In this document: one piece after another, positions 31,147 to 39,822 of the stretch
How positions within the stretch are numbered: position 1 is the stretch's first letter
Layout: the number at the start of each line of letters is the position of its first letter
Made by a program: the position numbers and the translations under genes
The notes under the pieces: model-generated
What the model saw: only the letters and a program-made list of their open reading frames with translations
What the model was told of the DNA's origin: nothing
The model's database searches: none
Assembly: GCA_016214145.1 (NCBI GenBank)
Contig: JACRPA010000010.1
Location: forward strand, 62,001 to 126,000
Direction: 5' to 3'
Source of the DNA: Rhodocyclales bacterium
GTDB taxonomy: Bacteria; Pseudomonadota; Gammaproteobacteria; Burkholderiales; Rhodocyclaceae
Length of the DNA stretch: 64,000 bases

Positions 31147-31455
31147 ATGAGCCATTTCAAGCATCACGTCTTCTTCTGCTGCAACCAGCGCGAGGCCGGC
31201 GCCACCTGCTGCAACAACCACGGCGCTTCCGAAATGAAGGACTACGCCAAGGACCGCGTCGCCGCGCTCGGCCTGAAAGGCAAGGGCAAGGTGCGCATCA
31301 ACTCGGCCGGCTGCCTCGACCGCTGCGACGACGGCCCGGTGATCGTGGTGTATCCCGAAGGCACCTGGTACACCTACGTCGACAAGACGGACATCGACGA
31401 GATCGTCGAGGAGCACCTGGTCAACGGCCGCGTCGTCGAGCGCCTGAAAATCTGA
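31147..31455 (+). CDS. thioredoxin-like [2Fe-2S] ferredoxin
   Basis: 102 residues. Cysteine pattern FFCCNQREAGATCC near the start and SAGCLDRCDDGP near 56-60 matches the thioredoxin-fold [2Fe-2S] ferredoxins (Fd4 type). VIVVYPEGTWYTYVDKTDIDEIVEEHL is the conserved second half. It is a soluble electron carrier, partner unknown. It overlaps the next gene by one base. Confidence 0.92.
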   Translation: MSHFKHHVFFCCNQREAGATCCNNHGASEMKDYAKDRVAALGLKGKGKVRINSAGCLDRCDDGPVIVVYPEGTWYTYVDKTDIDEIVEEHLVNGRVVERLKI

Positions 31456-32192
31456 TGTCGCGTCACGAGCGCGTCCTGCTCGACGGGCCGGCCGGCGCGG
31501 TCGAAGTCTTCGTCGAGGCGCCACTTCAGCCGGCGCCGGGCCGCCCCAAGCCGGCTGAGTCGTACGCCATGGAGCGAAGCGAACAACCGTCACCCCCTTC
31601 CCCGGGAAGGGGGCCGGGGGGATGGCCCATCGAGGGCATCGCGCTGATCGCCCACCCGCACCCGCTCTACGGCGGCACGGCGGACAACAAGGTGGTCACC
31701 ACGCTGGCGAAAGCCTTCCGCGACCTGGGCTGCGCCACGCTGCGCCCCAACTTCCGCGGCGTCGGCGCCTCGGAAGGCAGCCACGACCACGGCATCGCCG
31801 AAACCGACGACCTTGCCGCGGTGCATGCCTACGCCCGCACGCGCTTCGGCGCGAACCTGCCGTTCTTCCTCGGCGGCTTCTCCTTCGGCGCCTACGTGAT
31901 CACCCGTCTGGCGCAGCGGCTCGCCCAGGCCGGCGATCCGGCGCGGCGCCTGGTGCTGGTCGGCACCGCTTCAGGCTACGTCGAGGGCGCGCGCAGCTAC
32001 GTCACCGAAGCGGTCGCGTCCGACAGCATCGTCATCCACGGCGACCGCGACGAAACCGTGCCGCTCGGCAACGTCCTGGCCTGGGCCGAGCCGCTCGACC
32101 TGGCGGTCAGCGTGGTACCCGGCGCCGACCACTTCTTCCACCGCAAGCTGCACGTGATCCGCCGCATCATCGAGTCGCAATGGAAACCCTGA
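31455..32192 (+). CDS. alpha/beta hydrolase with in-frame repeat insertion
   Basis: 245 residues. Family motifs [39 protein letters not shown], nucleophile in [18 protein letters not shown] and catalytic His in GADHFFH place it with the CPBP/dienelactone-like small hydrolases that often follow this ferredoxin. Residues 28-56 ([15 protein letters not shown], then PSPPSPGRG) are foreign to the family and are encoded by a dispersed repeat (31538-31621). The overlap with the ABC gene start suggests an operon. Confidence 0.88.
   Translation: MSRHERVLLDGPAGAVEVFVEAPLQPAPGRPKPAESYAMERSEQPSPPSPGRGPGGWPIEGIALIAHPHPLYGGTADNKVVTTLAKAFRDLGCATLRPNFRGVGASEGSHDHGIAETDDLAAVHAYARTRFGANLPFFLGGFSFGAYVITRLAQRLAQAGDPARRLVLVGTASGYVEGARSYVTEAVASDSIVIHGDRDETVPLGNVLAWAEPLDLAVSVVPGADHFFHRKLHVIRRIIESQWKP
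31538..31621 (+). repeat. GRPK-type dispersed repeat, inside the hydrolase gene
   Basis: GGGCCGCCCCAAG at the left, then a variable middle, then TCACCCCCTTCCC hairpin with GGGAAGGGGG. Translates as GRPK...[14 protein letters not shown]. Other copies near 38.4, 53.5 and 57.9 kb. Confidence 0.88.
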
Positions 32193-33103
32193 GCGTCAGC
32201 GGACTGCGCAAGTCCTACGGCGACATTGCCGTCCTGGCGGGACTGACTTTCGAGCTGCGCCCCGGGGAATGCTACGGCCTGCTCGGCCCGAACGGCGCCG
32301 GCAAGACCACCACGCTGCGCTGCGCCCTCGGCCTGACCCGGCCCGACGCGGGCGAGATCCGCCTGTCCGGCCTGCCGGTGCCGGAACGCGCGCGCGAAGC
32401 GCGCATGCGCGTCGGCATCGTGCCGCAGATGGACAACCTCGATCCGGATTTCACGGCGGCGGAGAACCTGCTGGTGTATGGCCGCTACTTCGGCCTGGCC
32501 GAGCGCACGGTGCGTGAGCGCATCCCGCGCCTGCTCGACTTCGCCGGGCTGGCCGGCCGCGCCGACGCGAAAATCAACACGCTCTCCGGCGGCATGAAGC
32601 GGCGGCTGACGCTGGCGCGCGCACTGGTGAACGACCCGGACGTGCTGTTCCTCGACGAGCCGACCACCGGCCTCGACCCGCAGGCGCGCCACCTGATCTG
32701 GGAGCGCCTGAAACAATTGCTGCAGCAGGGCAAGACGGTGCTGCTGACGACGCACTTCATGGACGAGGCCGAGCGCCTCTGCCACCGCCTCGCCATCATG
32801 GATCGCGGTCGCTTCATCGCCGAGGGCTCGCCGCGCGAGGTGATCGCCGCGCACATCGAGCCGGAGGTGGTGGAGGTGTATGGCGAACCGGGCGAGACCA
32901 GCGCCGCGGATTGGGCCAAAGCCGAAGCGGCGCAGTTCGCCACCCGCGTCGAGGTCACCGGCGAGACGGCCTTCTGCTACCTGACCGAATCGCGCCCCCT
33001 GCTGCGCCACCTCGCCGGCCGGCAGGGCCTGCGCTACCTGCACCGGCCGGCGAACCTGGAAGACGTTTTCCTCAAGCTGACGGGGAGGGAGTTGCGTGAT
33101 TAA
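32180..33103 (+). CDS. ABC transporter ATPase, NodI-like
   Basis: 307 residues. Walker [10 protein letters not shown]-loop PQMDN, signature [15 protein letters not shown], Walker [16 protein letters not shown]-loop TTHFMDEAE. The extra C-terminal 70 residues and the sequence [15 protein letters not shown] are like NodI/DrrA exporters. Its permease lies 570 bases downstream, separated by a transposase and REPs. It overlaps the hydrolase by 13 bases. Exported substrate unknown; a polyketide/lipo-oligosaccharide type is only suggested by the family. Confidence 0.92.
   Translation: METLSVSGLRKSYGDIAVLAGLTFELRPGECYGLLGPNGAGKTTTLRCALGLTRPDAGEIRLSGLPVPERAREARMRVGIVPQMDNLDPDFTAAENLLVYGRYFGLAERTVRERIPRLLDFAGLAGRADAKINTLSGGMKRRLTLARALVNDPDVLFLDEPTTGLDPQARHLIWERLKQLLQQGKTVLLTTHFMDEAERLCHRLAIMDRGRFIAEGSPREVIAAHIEPEVVEVYGEPGETSAADWAKAEAAQFATRVEVTGETAFCYLTESRPLLRHLAGRQGLRYLHRPANLEDVFLKLTGRELRD
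32228..32250 (+). repeat. bipartite repeat GCCGT-N8-GACTGACTTT, copy 10
   Basis: Spacer CCTGGCGG. Within the ABC ATPase gene, read as I-A-V-L-A-G-L-T-F, a position where relatives have similar residues. Confidence 0.85.
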
Positions 33104-33112
33104 ACCGCTGCA

Positions 33113-33138
33113 ATCGCGGCCGGTAGGCCGCTCCCACA
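33113..33138 (-). repeat. REP sequence left of the RAYT gene
   Basis: Complement of TGTGGGAGCGGCCTACCGGC-CGCGAT; a short palindrome with the GTGGGAG head. Forms an inverted pair with the REP at 33156. Confidence 0.9.
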
Positions 33139-33155
33139 ACACCGGCCGGCCTTCA

Positions 33156-33181
33156 TGTGGGAGCGGCCTACCGGCCGCGAT
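33156..33181 (+). repeat. REP sequence at the start of the RAYT gene
   Basis: TGTGGGAGCGGCC-TACCGGCCGCGAT; its last bases belong to the transposase start codon, so element and gene are physically joined. Confidence 0.9.
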
Positions 33182-33632
33182 GCCGCGCAGCGGCGACCTG
33201 CGCAAAGGACGTTTCTCGGAAGCCGGGCGCGCCTATCACATCACCGCGGTCACAAACGAACGACAACCGCTATTCGCCGATTTACTGACGGGCAGGACAG
33301 TAGTCCGCACATTGATGTACCTCGACAAGCAGGGGCATACGAACACCTGGGCTTTTGTTGTGATGCCGGATCATCTGCATTGGCTCTTCAGCCTTAACGA
33401 CTGCGCTACGCTGGCAAAGGTGATGCATGCCGCCAAGGGATACTCCGGGCTTTCGGTCAACAAGCTGCTTGGCCGGACAGGCGCCGTCTGGCAGGGGGGT
33501 TACCACGACCATGCTGTTCGGGGCGAGGAAGACCTGCTGGAACTTGCGCGCTATGTCGTTGCCAACCCAGTTCGGGCCGGACTGGTTGCGCGTCTTGCAG
33601 ACTACTCCTTGTGGGACGCCAGCTGGTTATGA
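33180..33632 (+). CDS. REP-associated tyrosine transposase (RAYT, Y1_Tnp)
   Basis: 150 residues, IS200-like HUH superfamily. Metal-binding motif VMPDHLHWLF (H-L-H) near 60-69 and the catalytic tyrosine in LARYVVANPVRAGLV near 120. AYHITAVTNERQPLF at the start and GGYHDHAVRGEEDL are typical RAYT blocks. It would cut and join the REP sequences that flank it. ATG at 33180 is the last base triplet of a REP. The gene sits between the two genes of an ABC exporter, so it likely entered that operon with its REPs. Domesticated single-copy behaviour is usual for RAYTs. Confidence 0.93.
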   Translation: MPRSGDLRKGRFSEAGRAYHITAVTNERQPLFADLLTGRTVVRTLMYLDKQGHTNTWAFVVMPDHLHWLFSLNDCATLAKVMHAAKGYSGLSVNKLLGRTGAVWQGGYHDHAVRGEEDLLELARYVVANPVRAGLVARLADYSLWDASWL

Positions 33633-33640
33633 GCGCTGCC

Positions 33641-33667
33641 GATCGCGGCCGGTAGGCCGCTCCTACA
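33641..33667 (-). repeat. REP sequence right of the RAYT gene
   Basis: Inverted copy with head TGTAGGAGCGGCC, closing the RAYT unit six bases before the permease ATG. Confidence 0.88.
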
Positions 33668-33673
33668 TCAACC

Positions 33674-34453
33674 ATGAACCACTTCCGCCCGCCCTCCCTC
33701 AGCCTGCGCTTCATCCCGGTGTGGCGGCGCAATTTCCTCGTCTGGCGCAAGCTGGCGATTCCGTCGATCCTCGGCAACCTGGCCGATCCGATGGTCTACA
33801 TGCTGGGGCTGGGCTACGGCATCGGCACGCTGCTGCCGGAGGTGGGCGGCGTGCCCTATATCGCCTTTCTCGCCGCCGGCGCGGTGTGCTTCTCGACCAT
33901 GAACAGCGCCACCTTCGAGACGCTCTACTCGGCCTTCTCGCGCATGCAGGTGCAGAAGACCTGGGAGGCCATCCTCAACGCGCCGGTGTCGCTCGACGAC
34001 CTGGTGCTGGGCGAGCTGGTGTGGGCGGCGAGCAAGGCCTGCCTCTCCGGCGCGGCGATCCTGGCGGTGGCCGCCGCGCTGGGCCTGATCCACTCGCCGC
34101 TGGCGCTGTGGGCGCTGCCGCTGGTGTTCCTCGCCGGCCTGACTTTCGCCGCGCTCGGCCTGGTCATGACGGCGCTGGCGCCGAGCTTCGATTTCTTCAT
34201 GTACTACTTCACCCTGTTCATCACGCCGATGACGCTGCTCTCGGGGGTGTTTTTTCCGGTGGAGCAGCTGCCCGCCGCCTTCCAGGCCATATCGTCGCTG
34301 CTGCCGCTGTCGCATGCGGTGAAGCTGACGCGGCCGCTGTTCCTGGGCGAAGTGCCGGCGCAGGCGTGGCTGCATATCGCCGTGCTGGTCGGCTACACGC
34401 TTGCCGCTTTCTGGCTGGCGCTCGGTCTGGCGCGGCGGCGGCTGCTCAGGTAG
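33674..34453 (+). CDS. ABC-2 type permease, NodJ-like
   Basis: 259 residues with six hydrophobic segments, beginning FIPVWRRNFLVWRKLAIPSILGNLADPMVYMLGLGYGIG. The conserved LLSGVFFPVEQLP region near 195 and SLLPLSHAVKLTRPLFLG are characteristic of NodJ/DrrB permeases. Partner of the ATPase at 32.2 kb; together an exporter. The RAYT insertion between them could affect coupling. Confidence 0.92.
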   Translation: MNHFRPPSLSLRFIPVWRRNFLVWRKLAIPSILGNLADPMVYMLGLGYGIGTLLPEVGGVPYIAFLAAGAVCFSTMNSATFETLYSAFSRMQVQKTWEAILNAPVSLDDLVLGELVWAASKACLSGAAILAVAAALGLIHSPLALWALPLVFLAGLTFAALGLVMTALAPSFDFFMYYFTLFITPMTLLSGVFFPVEQLPAAFQAISSLLPLSHAVKLTRPLFLGEVPAQAWLHIAVLVGYTLAAFWLALGLARRRLLR

Positions 34454-34520
34454 GTCGGGCTTCAGCCCGACAGCGGCGGCCGATGGGGGCCATCCCTGTC
34501 GGGCTGAAGCCCGACCTACA
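34450..34520. repeat. GTAGGTCGG inverted-repeat element
   Basis: Facing units GTAGGTCGGGCTTCAGCCCGAC and its complement, overlapping the stop of the permease gene and lying before cutA. Confidence 0.88.
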
Positions 34521-34536
34521 GTAGAATCTGCGGCAT

Positions 34537-34857
34537 ATGGACACCCTCCTGGTCATCACCAACCTGCCCGACGCGGAAAGTGCACGGGCGCTCGCCACGA
34601 CGCTGGTCGAGCAGCGCGTCGCCGCCTGCGTGAACATCCTGGCGCCCTGCCTTTCGATATACCGCTGGGAGGGCAAGGTCGAGGACGCCGAGGAGGTGCC
34701 GCTGCTGATCAAGACCAGCGCGGCGCGCTACGCCGCGCTGGAGGAGGCGATCCGCGCCTACCACCCCTACGAACTTCCGGAGATCGTGGCTGTCCGAATC
34801 GACAAGGGATTGCCCGACTACCTTGCCTGGGTGGCGGCCGCGACCGCCGCCCAATGA
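34537..34857 (+). CDS. cutA: CutA1-like divalent-ion tolerance protein
   Basis: 106 residues, trimeric ferredoxin-like fold family: VITNLPDAESARALATTLVEQRVAACVNIL, SIYRWEGKVEDAEEVPLLIKT and HPYELPEIVAVRIDKGLPDYLAWV are the canonical blocks. Linked to copper tolerance in E. coli, mechanism uncertain. Eleven bases before dsbD, the usual cutA-dsbD pairing. Confidence 0.95.
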   Translation: MDTLLVITNLPDAESARALATTLVEQRVAACVNILAPCLSIYRWEGKVEDAEEVPLLIKTSAARYAALEEAIRAYHPYELPEIVAVRIDKGLPDYLAWVAAATAAQ

Positions 34858-34867
34858 AGACGCCTCC

Positions 34868-36637
34868 ATGATCCGCCGACTGACGCTCCTGCTCCTGCTT
34901 TGCCTGTCCTGCCTGCCGCTGTCCGCCTCCGCCGCCGAGGAGCTGCTTGAAGTGGACAAGGCCTTCCGGATCTCCGCCCGCGCCGTCGATGCCGCCACCC
35001 TGGAGGTGCGCTACGACATCGCCAAGGGCTATTACATGTACCGCGACAAGTTCCGCCTCGCGCTGGAACCGGCCGACGCGAAGGCCGGCGCGCCGCAGTT
35101 CCCGCCGGGCAAGATCAAGAAGGACGAGTTCTTCGGCGACGTCGAGACCTACCGCAAGGAAGTCGTCATTCTGCTGCCCTTCACGGCACCGGCCGGCACG
35201 GAGGCCGTCACCCTGAAGGCGACTTCACAGGGCTGCGCCGACATCGGCGTGTGCTACCCGCCCAACCCGCAGACGCTGCAGGTGCAGCTGGCCGCGATGA
35301 GCCTGGCGCCCGGCAGGGCAGGCGAAGCCGCCCCCGCCACTCAGGACGAATCCTCGCAGCTGGCCGGTCTGCTGAAGAACGCCGGCTTCTGGCTCATCCT
35401 CACCACCTTCTTCGGCGCCGGCATCCTGCTGGCGCTGACGCCCTGCGTGTTCCCGATGTACCCGATCCTGTCGGGCATCATCGTCGGCCACGGCCATCAC
35501 ATCTCCAAGGGCCGCGCCTTCGTCCTCTCGATGGCCTACGTGCTGGGCATGGCCGTCACCTATGCCGCCGCCGGCGTCGCCGCCGGCCTGTCCGGCTCGA
35601 TGCTCTCGGCCGCGCTGCAGAACGCCTGGGTGCTGGGCGGCTTCGCGCTGGTGTTCGTCGCGCTGTCGCTGTCGATGTTCGGTTTCTACGAGATGCAGAT
35701 GCCGGCCTTCCTGCAAAGCAAGCTGTCGGAGGAATCCGGCCGCGTCAAAAGCGGCTCCCTGCACGGCGTCGCCGCCATGGGCGCGCTCTCGGCGCTGATC
35801 GTCGGACCCTGCGTGGCGGCGCCGCTGGCCGGCGCGCTGCTCTACATCGCGCAGACGCGCGACGCCGTCCTCGGCGGCGCGGCGCTGTTCGCCATGGCGC
35901 TCGGCAAGGGCGTGCCGCTGGTGGCGGTCGGCGTGTCGACGCGCTCGCTGCTGCCGCATGCCGGGCCGTGGATGGATTCGGTGAAGAAATTCTTCGGCGT
36001 GCTGCTGCTCGGTCTGGCCATCTGGCTGGTGTCGCCGGTGCTGCCGGCCTGGGCGCACCTGCTGGCCTGGGGCGCGCTGGCCATCGGCACGGCGATCTTC
36101 CTGCGCGCCATCGACCCGCTGCCGCCGCAGGCGCACAACGCGGCGCGCTTCTGGAAGGGCGTCGGCATGGTGCTGCTGCTCCTCGGCGCTTCGCTGGTGG
36201 TTGGCGCCGTGGGCGGCAGCCGCGATCCGCTCGCACCGCTCGGCTTCCTGCGCAGCGCCGCGAAGGCCGAGGGCGAGCACGTCGCCTTCGAGCGCGTGAA
36301 GACGGCGGCGGAGCTGGAGGCGCGCCTCGCCTCGGCCGACCGGCCGGTGATGCTGGATTTCTACGCCGACTGGTGCGTCTCCTGCAAGGAAATGGAGAAG
36401 TACACCTTCACGGACGCGCGCGTGGCGGCGAAGATGCGGCAGATGACCCTGCTGCAGGTGGATGTCACCGCCAACTCGGACGAGGACAAGGCGCTCCTGA
36501 AGCGCTTCGGCCTGTTCGGCCCGCCCGGCATCATCTTCTTCGACCGCCAGGGCAAGGAGCGGCAGGGGCTGCGCGTCGTCGGCTACCAGCCGGCGGAGGC
36601 CTTCCTCAAGGTGGTGAATGCCGCCCTGGGCGGTTGA
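34868..36637 (+). CDS. dsbD: thiol:disulfide interchange protein DsbD
   Basis: 589 residues. Signal peptide MIRRLTLLLLLCLSCLPLSASA; periplasmic alpha domain with CADIGVC; eight-helix core with TPCVFPMYPIL and GPCVAAPLAG cysteines; C-terminal thioredoxin-like domain with DFYADWCVSCKEME. It moves electrons from cytoplasmic thioredoxin to the periplasm for DsbC/DsbG and cytochrome c maturation. ATG 34868 gives the signal peptide; the frame from 34823 lies in cutA. Confidence 0.96.
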   Translation: MIRRLTLLLLLCLSCLPLSASAAEELLEVDKAFRISARAVDAATLEVRYDIAKGYYMYRDKFRLALEPADAKAGAPQFPPGKIKKDEFFGDVETYRKEVVILLPFTAPAGTEAVTLKATSQGCADIGVCYPPNPQTLQVQLAAMSLAPGRAGEAAPATQDESSQLAGLLKNAGFWLILTTFFGAGILLALTPCVFPMYPILSGIIVGHGHHISKGRAFVLSMAYVLGMAVTYAAAGVAAGLSGSMLSAALQNAWVLGGFALVFVALSLSMFGFYEMQMPAFLQSKLSEESGRVKSGSLHGVAAMGALSALIVGPCVAAPLAGALLYIAQTRDAVLGGAALFAMALGKGVPLVAVGVSTRSLLPHAGPWMDSVKKFFGVLLLGLAIWLVSPVLPAWAHLLAWGALAIGTAIFLRAIDPLPPQAHNAARFWKGVGMVLLLLGASLVVGAVGGSRDPLAPLGFLRSAAKAEGEHVAFERVKTAAELEARLASADRPVMLDFYADWCVSCKEMEKYTFTDARVAAKMRQMTLLQVDVTANSDEDKALLKRFGLFGPPGIIFFDRQGKERQGLRVVGYQPAEAFLKVVNAALGG

Positions 36638-36706
36638 TGGGTCTCAAACACCGTCAGGCGGATCGCGGGTAAAATCCGTGTTTCCTTGTATTCACCTTCT
36701 CCCAAC

Positions 36707-37297
36707 GTGTTTTCCGGAATCGTCGCCGCCGTCGGCAGGATCGCCCATCTGCAAGCCCTGGAGAAAGGCCTGCGCCTGACCGTCGAGGCGCCCGGCCTCG
36801 ATCTCTCCGACGTGGCCCCGGGCGACTCGATCGCCCACGGCGGGGTCTGCCTGACCGTCATCGAGAAGGCCGGCGCCGCCTACAAGGTGGACGTCTCGCG
36901 CGAGACGCTGGACTGCACCGTCGGCCTGGACGCGCCCGGCGAGGTGAACCTGGAGAAGGCGCTGCGCCTGGCCGACCGCCTCGGCGGCCACCTGGTGACG
37001 GGCCACGTGGACGGCGTCGGCGAGGTGCTCAAGTTCGAGCGCATCGGCGAGAGCCACGAGCTGCTGGTCCGCGCGCCGAAGCCGCTGGCGAAGTACATCG
37101 CGCGCAAGGGCTCGATCACGGTGGACGGCGTCAGCCTGACGGTGAACCGTGTCGCGGGGACTGACTTTTCCATCAACCTGATTCCGCATACGGTGACGGT
37201 GACGACGCTCAAGCGCCTGCAGGCCGGCAGCCGGGTCAATCTCGAAATCGACCTCGTCGCCCGCTACATCGAGCGCATGATGACCGCGGAAAACTGA
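36707..37297 (+). CDS. ribE: riboflavin synthase alpha chain
   Basis: 196 residues in two homologous barrels: MFSGIVAAVGRI ... DSIAHGGVCLTVIE and then GGHLVTGHVDGVGEV ... SITVDGVSLTVNRV ... NLIPHTVTVTTL. It dismutates two lumazines to riboflavin. The start is GTG at 36707, where the family begins MFTGIV. A TAAAAT hexamer lies about 40 bases upstream. First gene of ribE-ribB-ribH. Residues G-T-D-F are encoded by bipartite repeat copy 11. No FMN riboswitch fits in the 69-base leader. Confidence 0.95.
   Translation: MFSGIVAAVGRIAHLQALEKGLRLTVEAPGLDLSDVAPGDSIAHGGVCLTVIEKAGAAYKVDVSRETLDCTVGLDAPGEVNLEKALRLADRLGGHLVTGHVDGVGEVLKFERIGESHELLVRAPKPLAKYIARKGSITVDGVSLTVNRVAGTDFSINLIPHTVTVTTLKRLQAGSRVNLEIDLVARYIERMMTAEN
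37146..37168 (+). repeat. bipartite repeat (A)CCGT-N8-GACTGACTTT, copy 11
   Basis: Spacer GTCGCGGG; first base A instead of G. Inside ribE, with no length change in the protein. Confidence 0.8.
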
Positions 37298-37300
37298 TAT

Positions 37301-38407
37301 ATGACAGCCCTCTCCCCCATCAAGGACATCATCGCCGACATCCGCGACGGCCGCATGGTCGTGCTGGTCGACGAGGAGGACCGCGAGAACGAGGGCGACC
37401 TCGTCCTCGCCGCCGAGTTCGTCACGCCCGAGGCGATCAACTTCATGGCCAAGCACGGCCGCGGCCTGATCTGCCTGACGCTGACCGAGGCGCGCTGCCG
37501 CCAGCTCAACCTGCCGCTGATGGTGCGCGACAACCGCTCGCCGCACGGCACCGCCTTCACGCTCTCCATCGAGGCGGCCGAGGGCGTCACCACCGGCATC
37601 TCGGCGCACGACCGCGCCCGCACCGTGCAGGCGGCCGTGGCCAAGCGCGCCCAGCCGAGCGACATCGTCCAGCCCGGCCACATCTTCCCGCTCATGGCGC
37701 AGAACGGCGGCGTGCTGGTGCGCGCCGGCCACACCGAGGCCGGCTGCGACCTCGCCCAGCTGGCGGGCTGCGAACCGGCGGCCGTGATCTGCGAGATCCT
37801 CAAGGACGACGGCACCATGGCGCGGCTGCCCGACCTCGTCGAGTTCGCCAGGGCGCACGGCCTGAAGATCGGCGCCATCGCCGACCTGATCCACTACCGC
37901 AACGAGAACGAGACCCTGGTGGAGCGCATCGCGGAAAAGGATGTCGCCTGCGCCCACGGCGAATTCCATCTCATCGGCTATCGCGACAAGACCAGCGGCG
38001 ACGTGCACCTCGCCCTGGTGAAGGGCAGGATCGACCCAAAGGGGGAGACCCTGGTGCGCGTGCACGAGCCGATCACCGTGCTGGACTTCCTCGACTGCCA
38101 GAGCGACCGCCACAGCTTCAGCGTGGATCGCGCCATGCGCACGATCGCCAAGCACGGCAGCGGCGTCATCGTGCTGCTGCGGCGCGCCAGTTCGACGCCC
38201 GATCTCCTCGCCGCGCTGCAGAGCGAGGGCGAGGCGGCGCGCCCGGCCGCCAAGTGGGACCCGCGCCTGTACGGCATCGGCGCGCAGATCCTGCGCGACC
38301 TCGGCGTACGCCGCATGAAGCTGCTCGCCAGCCCGCGCAAGATGCCGAGCATGGCGGGCTTCCAGCTCGAGATCACGGGCTATCTCAGCCCTGAAGACGC
38401 AAAATGA
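37301..38407 (+). CDS. ribB: 3,4-dihydroxy-2-butanone 4-phosphate synthase with degenerate GTP cyclohydrolase II domain
   Basis: 368 residues. The first 205 are a complete DHBP synthase (VVLVDEEDRENEGDLVLAAE; HTEAGCDL; RNENETL). The last 160 resemble GTP cyclohydrolase II, but the zinc-binding cysteines and RVHSEC-type motif are missing: VRVHEPITVLDFLDCQSDRHS stands there. So the protein should supply only the DHBP step; GTP cyclohydrolase II activity must come from another gene. Such RibB-X fusions are common in betaproteobacteria and alphaproteobacteria. Four bases after ribE. Confidence 0.93.
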   Translation: MTALSPIKDIIADIRDGRMVVLVDEEDRENEGDLVLAAEFVTPEAINFMAKHGRGLICLTLTEARCRQLNLPLMVRDNRSPHGTAFTLSIEAAEGVTTGISAHDRARTVQAAVAKRAQPSDIVQPGHIFPLMAQNGGVLVRAGHTEAGCDLAQLAGCEPAAVICEILKDDGTMARLPDLVEFARAHGLKIGAIADLIHYRNENETLVERIAEKDVACAHGEFHLIGYRDKTSGDVHLALVKGRIDPKGETLVRVHEPITVLDFLDCQSDRHSFSVDRAMRTIAKHGSGVIVLLRRASSTPDLLAALQSEGEAARPAAKWDPRLYGIGAQILRDLGVRRMKLLASPRKMPSMAGFQLEITGYLSPEDAK

Positions 38408-38410
38408 CAG

Positions 38411-38520
38411 CCTTCCCCCTGCCCCCCTTCCCAAGGAAGGGGGTAACGATGGTTCAGCCGCTGTGCGGCTTCCATATTGTTGACTTCCGCCCTCCTTGGG
38501 GCGGCCCGGTGGAGGGCTGA
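38411..38520 (-). repeat. GRPK-type dispersed repeat between ribB and ribH
   Basis: Hairpin CCCCCTTCCCAAGGAAGGGGG, variable middle, and GGGGCGGCCC at the far end; intergenic copy ending one base before the ribH ATG. It may carry the ribH ribosome site (GGAGGGCTGAC). Confidence 0.85.
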
Positions 38521-38521
38521 C

Positions 38522-38995
38522 ATGGCGCGCTACGACGACATCGACGAATTCGAACCCGACCTGAAGGGCGCCGGCCTGCGCATCGGCATCGCCATGAGCC
38601 GCTTCAACATCGACGTGAGCGAAGGCCTGCTCGGCGGCTGCACGGAGGAGCTGAAGCGCCTCGGCGTGCGCGGCGCCGACACGCGGATCGTCACCGCGCC
38701 CGGCGCGCTGGAGCTGCCGCTGGTGCTGCAGACGATGGCGCAGAGCGGGCGCTTCGACGCGCTGGTGGCGCTCGGCTGCGTCATCCGCGGCGAGACATAC
38801 CACTTCGAGATCGTCTCCAACGAATCCGCCCGCGGCATCACCGACGTGCAGCTCGCCACCGGCGTGCCGATCGCCAACGGCGTGCTCACCACCGAGAACG
38901 ACGACCAGGCGCTGGCGCGCATGGTGCAGAAGGGCATGGAAGCCGGCCAAACTGCGGTGGAGATGGCAAACCTGCAGCGCTTTCTGAAAAAATGA
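38522..38995 (+). CDS. ribH: 6,7-dimethyl-8-ribityllumazine synthase
   Basis: 157 residues. [55 protein letters not shown] and [15 protein letters not shown] are the standard lumazine synthase blocks, including the catalytic His in THF-like YHFE. Penultimate step of riboflavin synthesis. ATG 38522, GGAGGG about seven bases upstream in the repeat. Confidence 0.96.
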   Translation: MARYDDIDEFEPDLKGAGLRIGIAMSRFNIDVSEGLLGGCTEELKRLGVRGADTRIVTAPGALELPLVLQTMAQSGRFDALVALGCVIRGETYHFEIVSNESARGITDVQLATGVPIANGVLTTENDDQALARMVQKGMEAGQTAVEMANLQRFLKK

Positions 38996-39010
38996 GCCCG
39001 GGAAAGACCT

Positions 39011-39096
39011 TTCACCACGGCGCGCACGGCGGTCACGGCGATAACAATGCCTGTCCTTTGCCTTTGCGCCGTGTCGCCGTGTTCGCCGTGGTTCAA
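39011..39096. repeat. MITE-like inverted repeat (CACCACGGCG type)
   Basis: TTCACCACGGCG at the left pairs with CGCCGTGGTTCAA at the right; inner part CACGGCG runs and CTTTGCCTTTG. Fills the ribH-nusB gap. Confidence 0.75.
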
Positions 39097-39110
39097 GCAG
39101 GGTTTCCGGA

Positions 39111-39572
39111 ATGAAATCGCCTCGAAGACGCGCCCGCGAATTCGCGCTGCAGGGACTCTACCAGTGGCAGCTCTCCGGCAATGACGTGCCGGCCGTGGAG
39201 GCGCATCTGGCCGCCGCGGCCGGCTTCGAGAAGATCGACCGCGCCCTGTTCGACCTGCTGCTGAAGGGCGCGATTGCCGAAGCGGCGGAGCTGCAGGCGC
39301 TCATCGCGCCGCAGCTGGATCGCCCCTACGCCGAGCTCTCGCCGGTCGAGCGCGCCATCCTGCTGCTCGCCACCTTCGAACTGAAGCGGCATCTGGATGC
39401 GCCCTACAAGGTGGTGATCAACGAGGCCATCGAGCTGGCCAAGAGCTACGGCGGCACGGACGGCCACAAGTATGTAAACGGCGTGCTGGACAAGCTCGCC
39501 GTACTGATGCGGCCCGCAGAGGCTGCGCGACCTGTCCGAAGCAGGAAACCGGACATCAAGGAGGAGTCATGA
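39111..39572 (+). CDS. nusB: transcription antitermination factor NusB
   Basis: 153 residues, all-helical: [19 protein letters not shown], then [15 protein letters not shown] and [32 protein letters not shown], the family hallmark. Binds boxA RNA with NusE for rRNA antitermination. Standard ribH-nusB order; a repeat intervenes. Confidence 0.96.
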   Translation: MKSPRRRAREFALQGLYQWQLSGNDVPAVEAHLAAAAGFEKIDRALFDLLLKGAIAEAAELQALIAPQLDRPYAELSPVERAILLLATFELKRHLDAPYKVVINEAIELAKSYGGTDGHKYVNGVLDKLAVLMRPAEAARPVRSRKPDIKEES

Positions 39573-39802
39573 ACGAGAAATCCACCGAACGCCCCCATCC
39601 CCAGACGGCGGAGGACAAGCATCCGAAGCACTACGCTGCCGACTGGTGGATCTACGTGGTGCTGGCCCTGTTCATCGGCGGCCTGGTCTTTCTGACTTAC
39701 GCCGTGATGCTGCGCGGCGAGATCATGGCCGAGTTCGGCAAACCGGGCAGCAAGGCCGCTCCGCCGGCGAGCACGGCGCCGGCCTCCGCCGAAAAAAAGT
39801 AG
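39569..39802 (+). CDS. small single-pass membrane protein
   Basis: 77 residues: hydrophilic start with His/Lys, one helix [23 protein letters not shown] (about 26-48), then a Pro/Ala tail ending EKK. Overlaps nusB by four bases (ATGA) with GGAGG just upstream, so it is translated. No known function. Confidence 0.78.
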   Translation: MNEKSTERPHPQTAEDKHPKHYAADWWIYVVLALFIGGLVFLTYAVMLRGEIMAEFGKPGSKAAPPASTAPASAEKK

Positions 39803-39822
39803 TCTCGCTTCGGAAGCCAACT

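Noticed and set aside
34131-34153. Sixteenth copy of the bipartite motif at CTGACTTT in the permease gene
   Set aside because: GCCGG is followed after one base by CCTGACTTT, so the left block and the eight-base spacer are missing.
36638-36706. FMN riboswitch before ribE
   Set aside because: The leader is 69 bases, too short, and the conserved AGGG/GGG junction pattern is absent.
36707-37297. Start of ribE at the TTG at 36686
   Set aside because: It would add seven residues before the universal M-F-(S/T)-G-I-V start.
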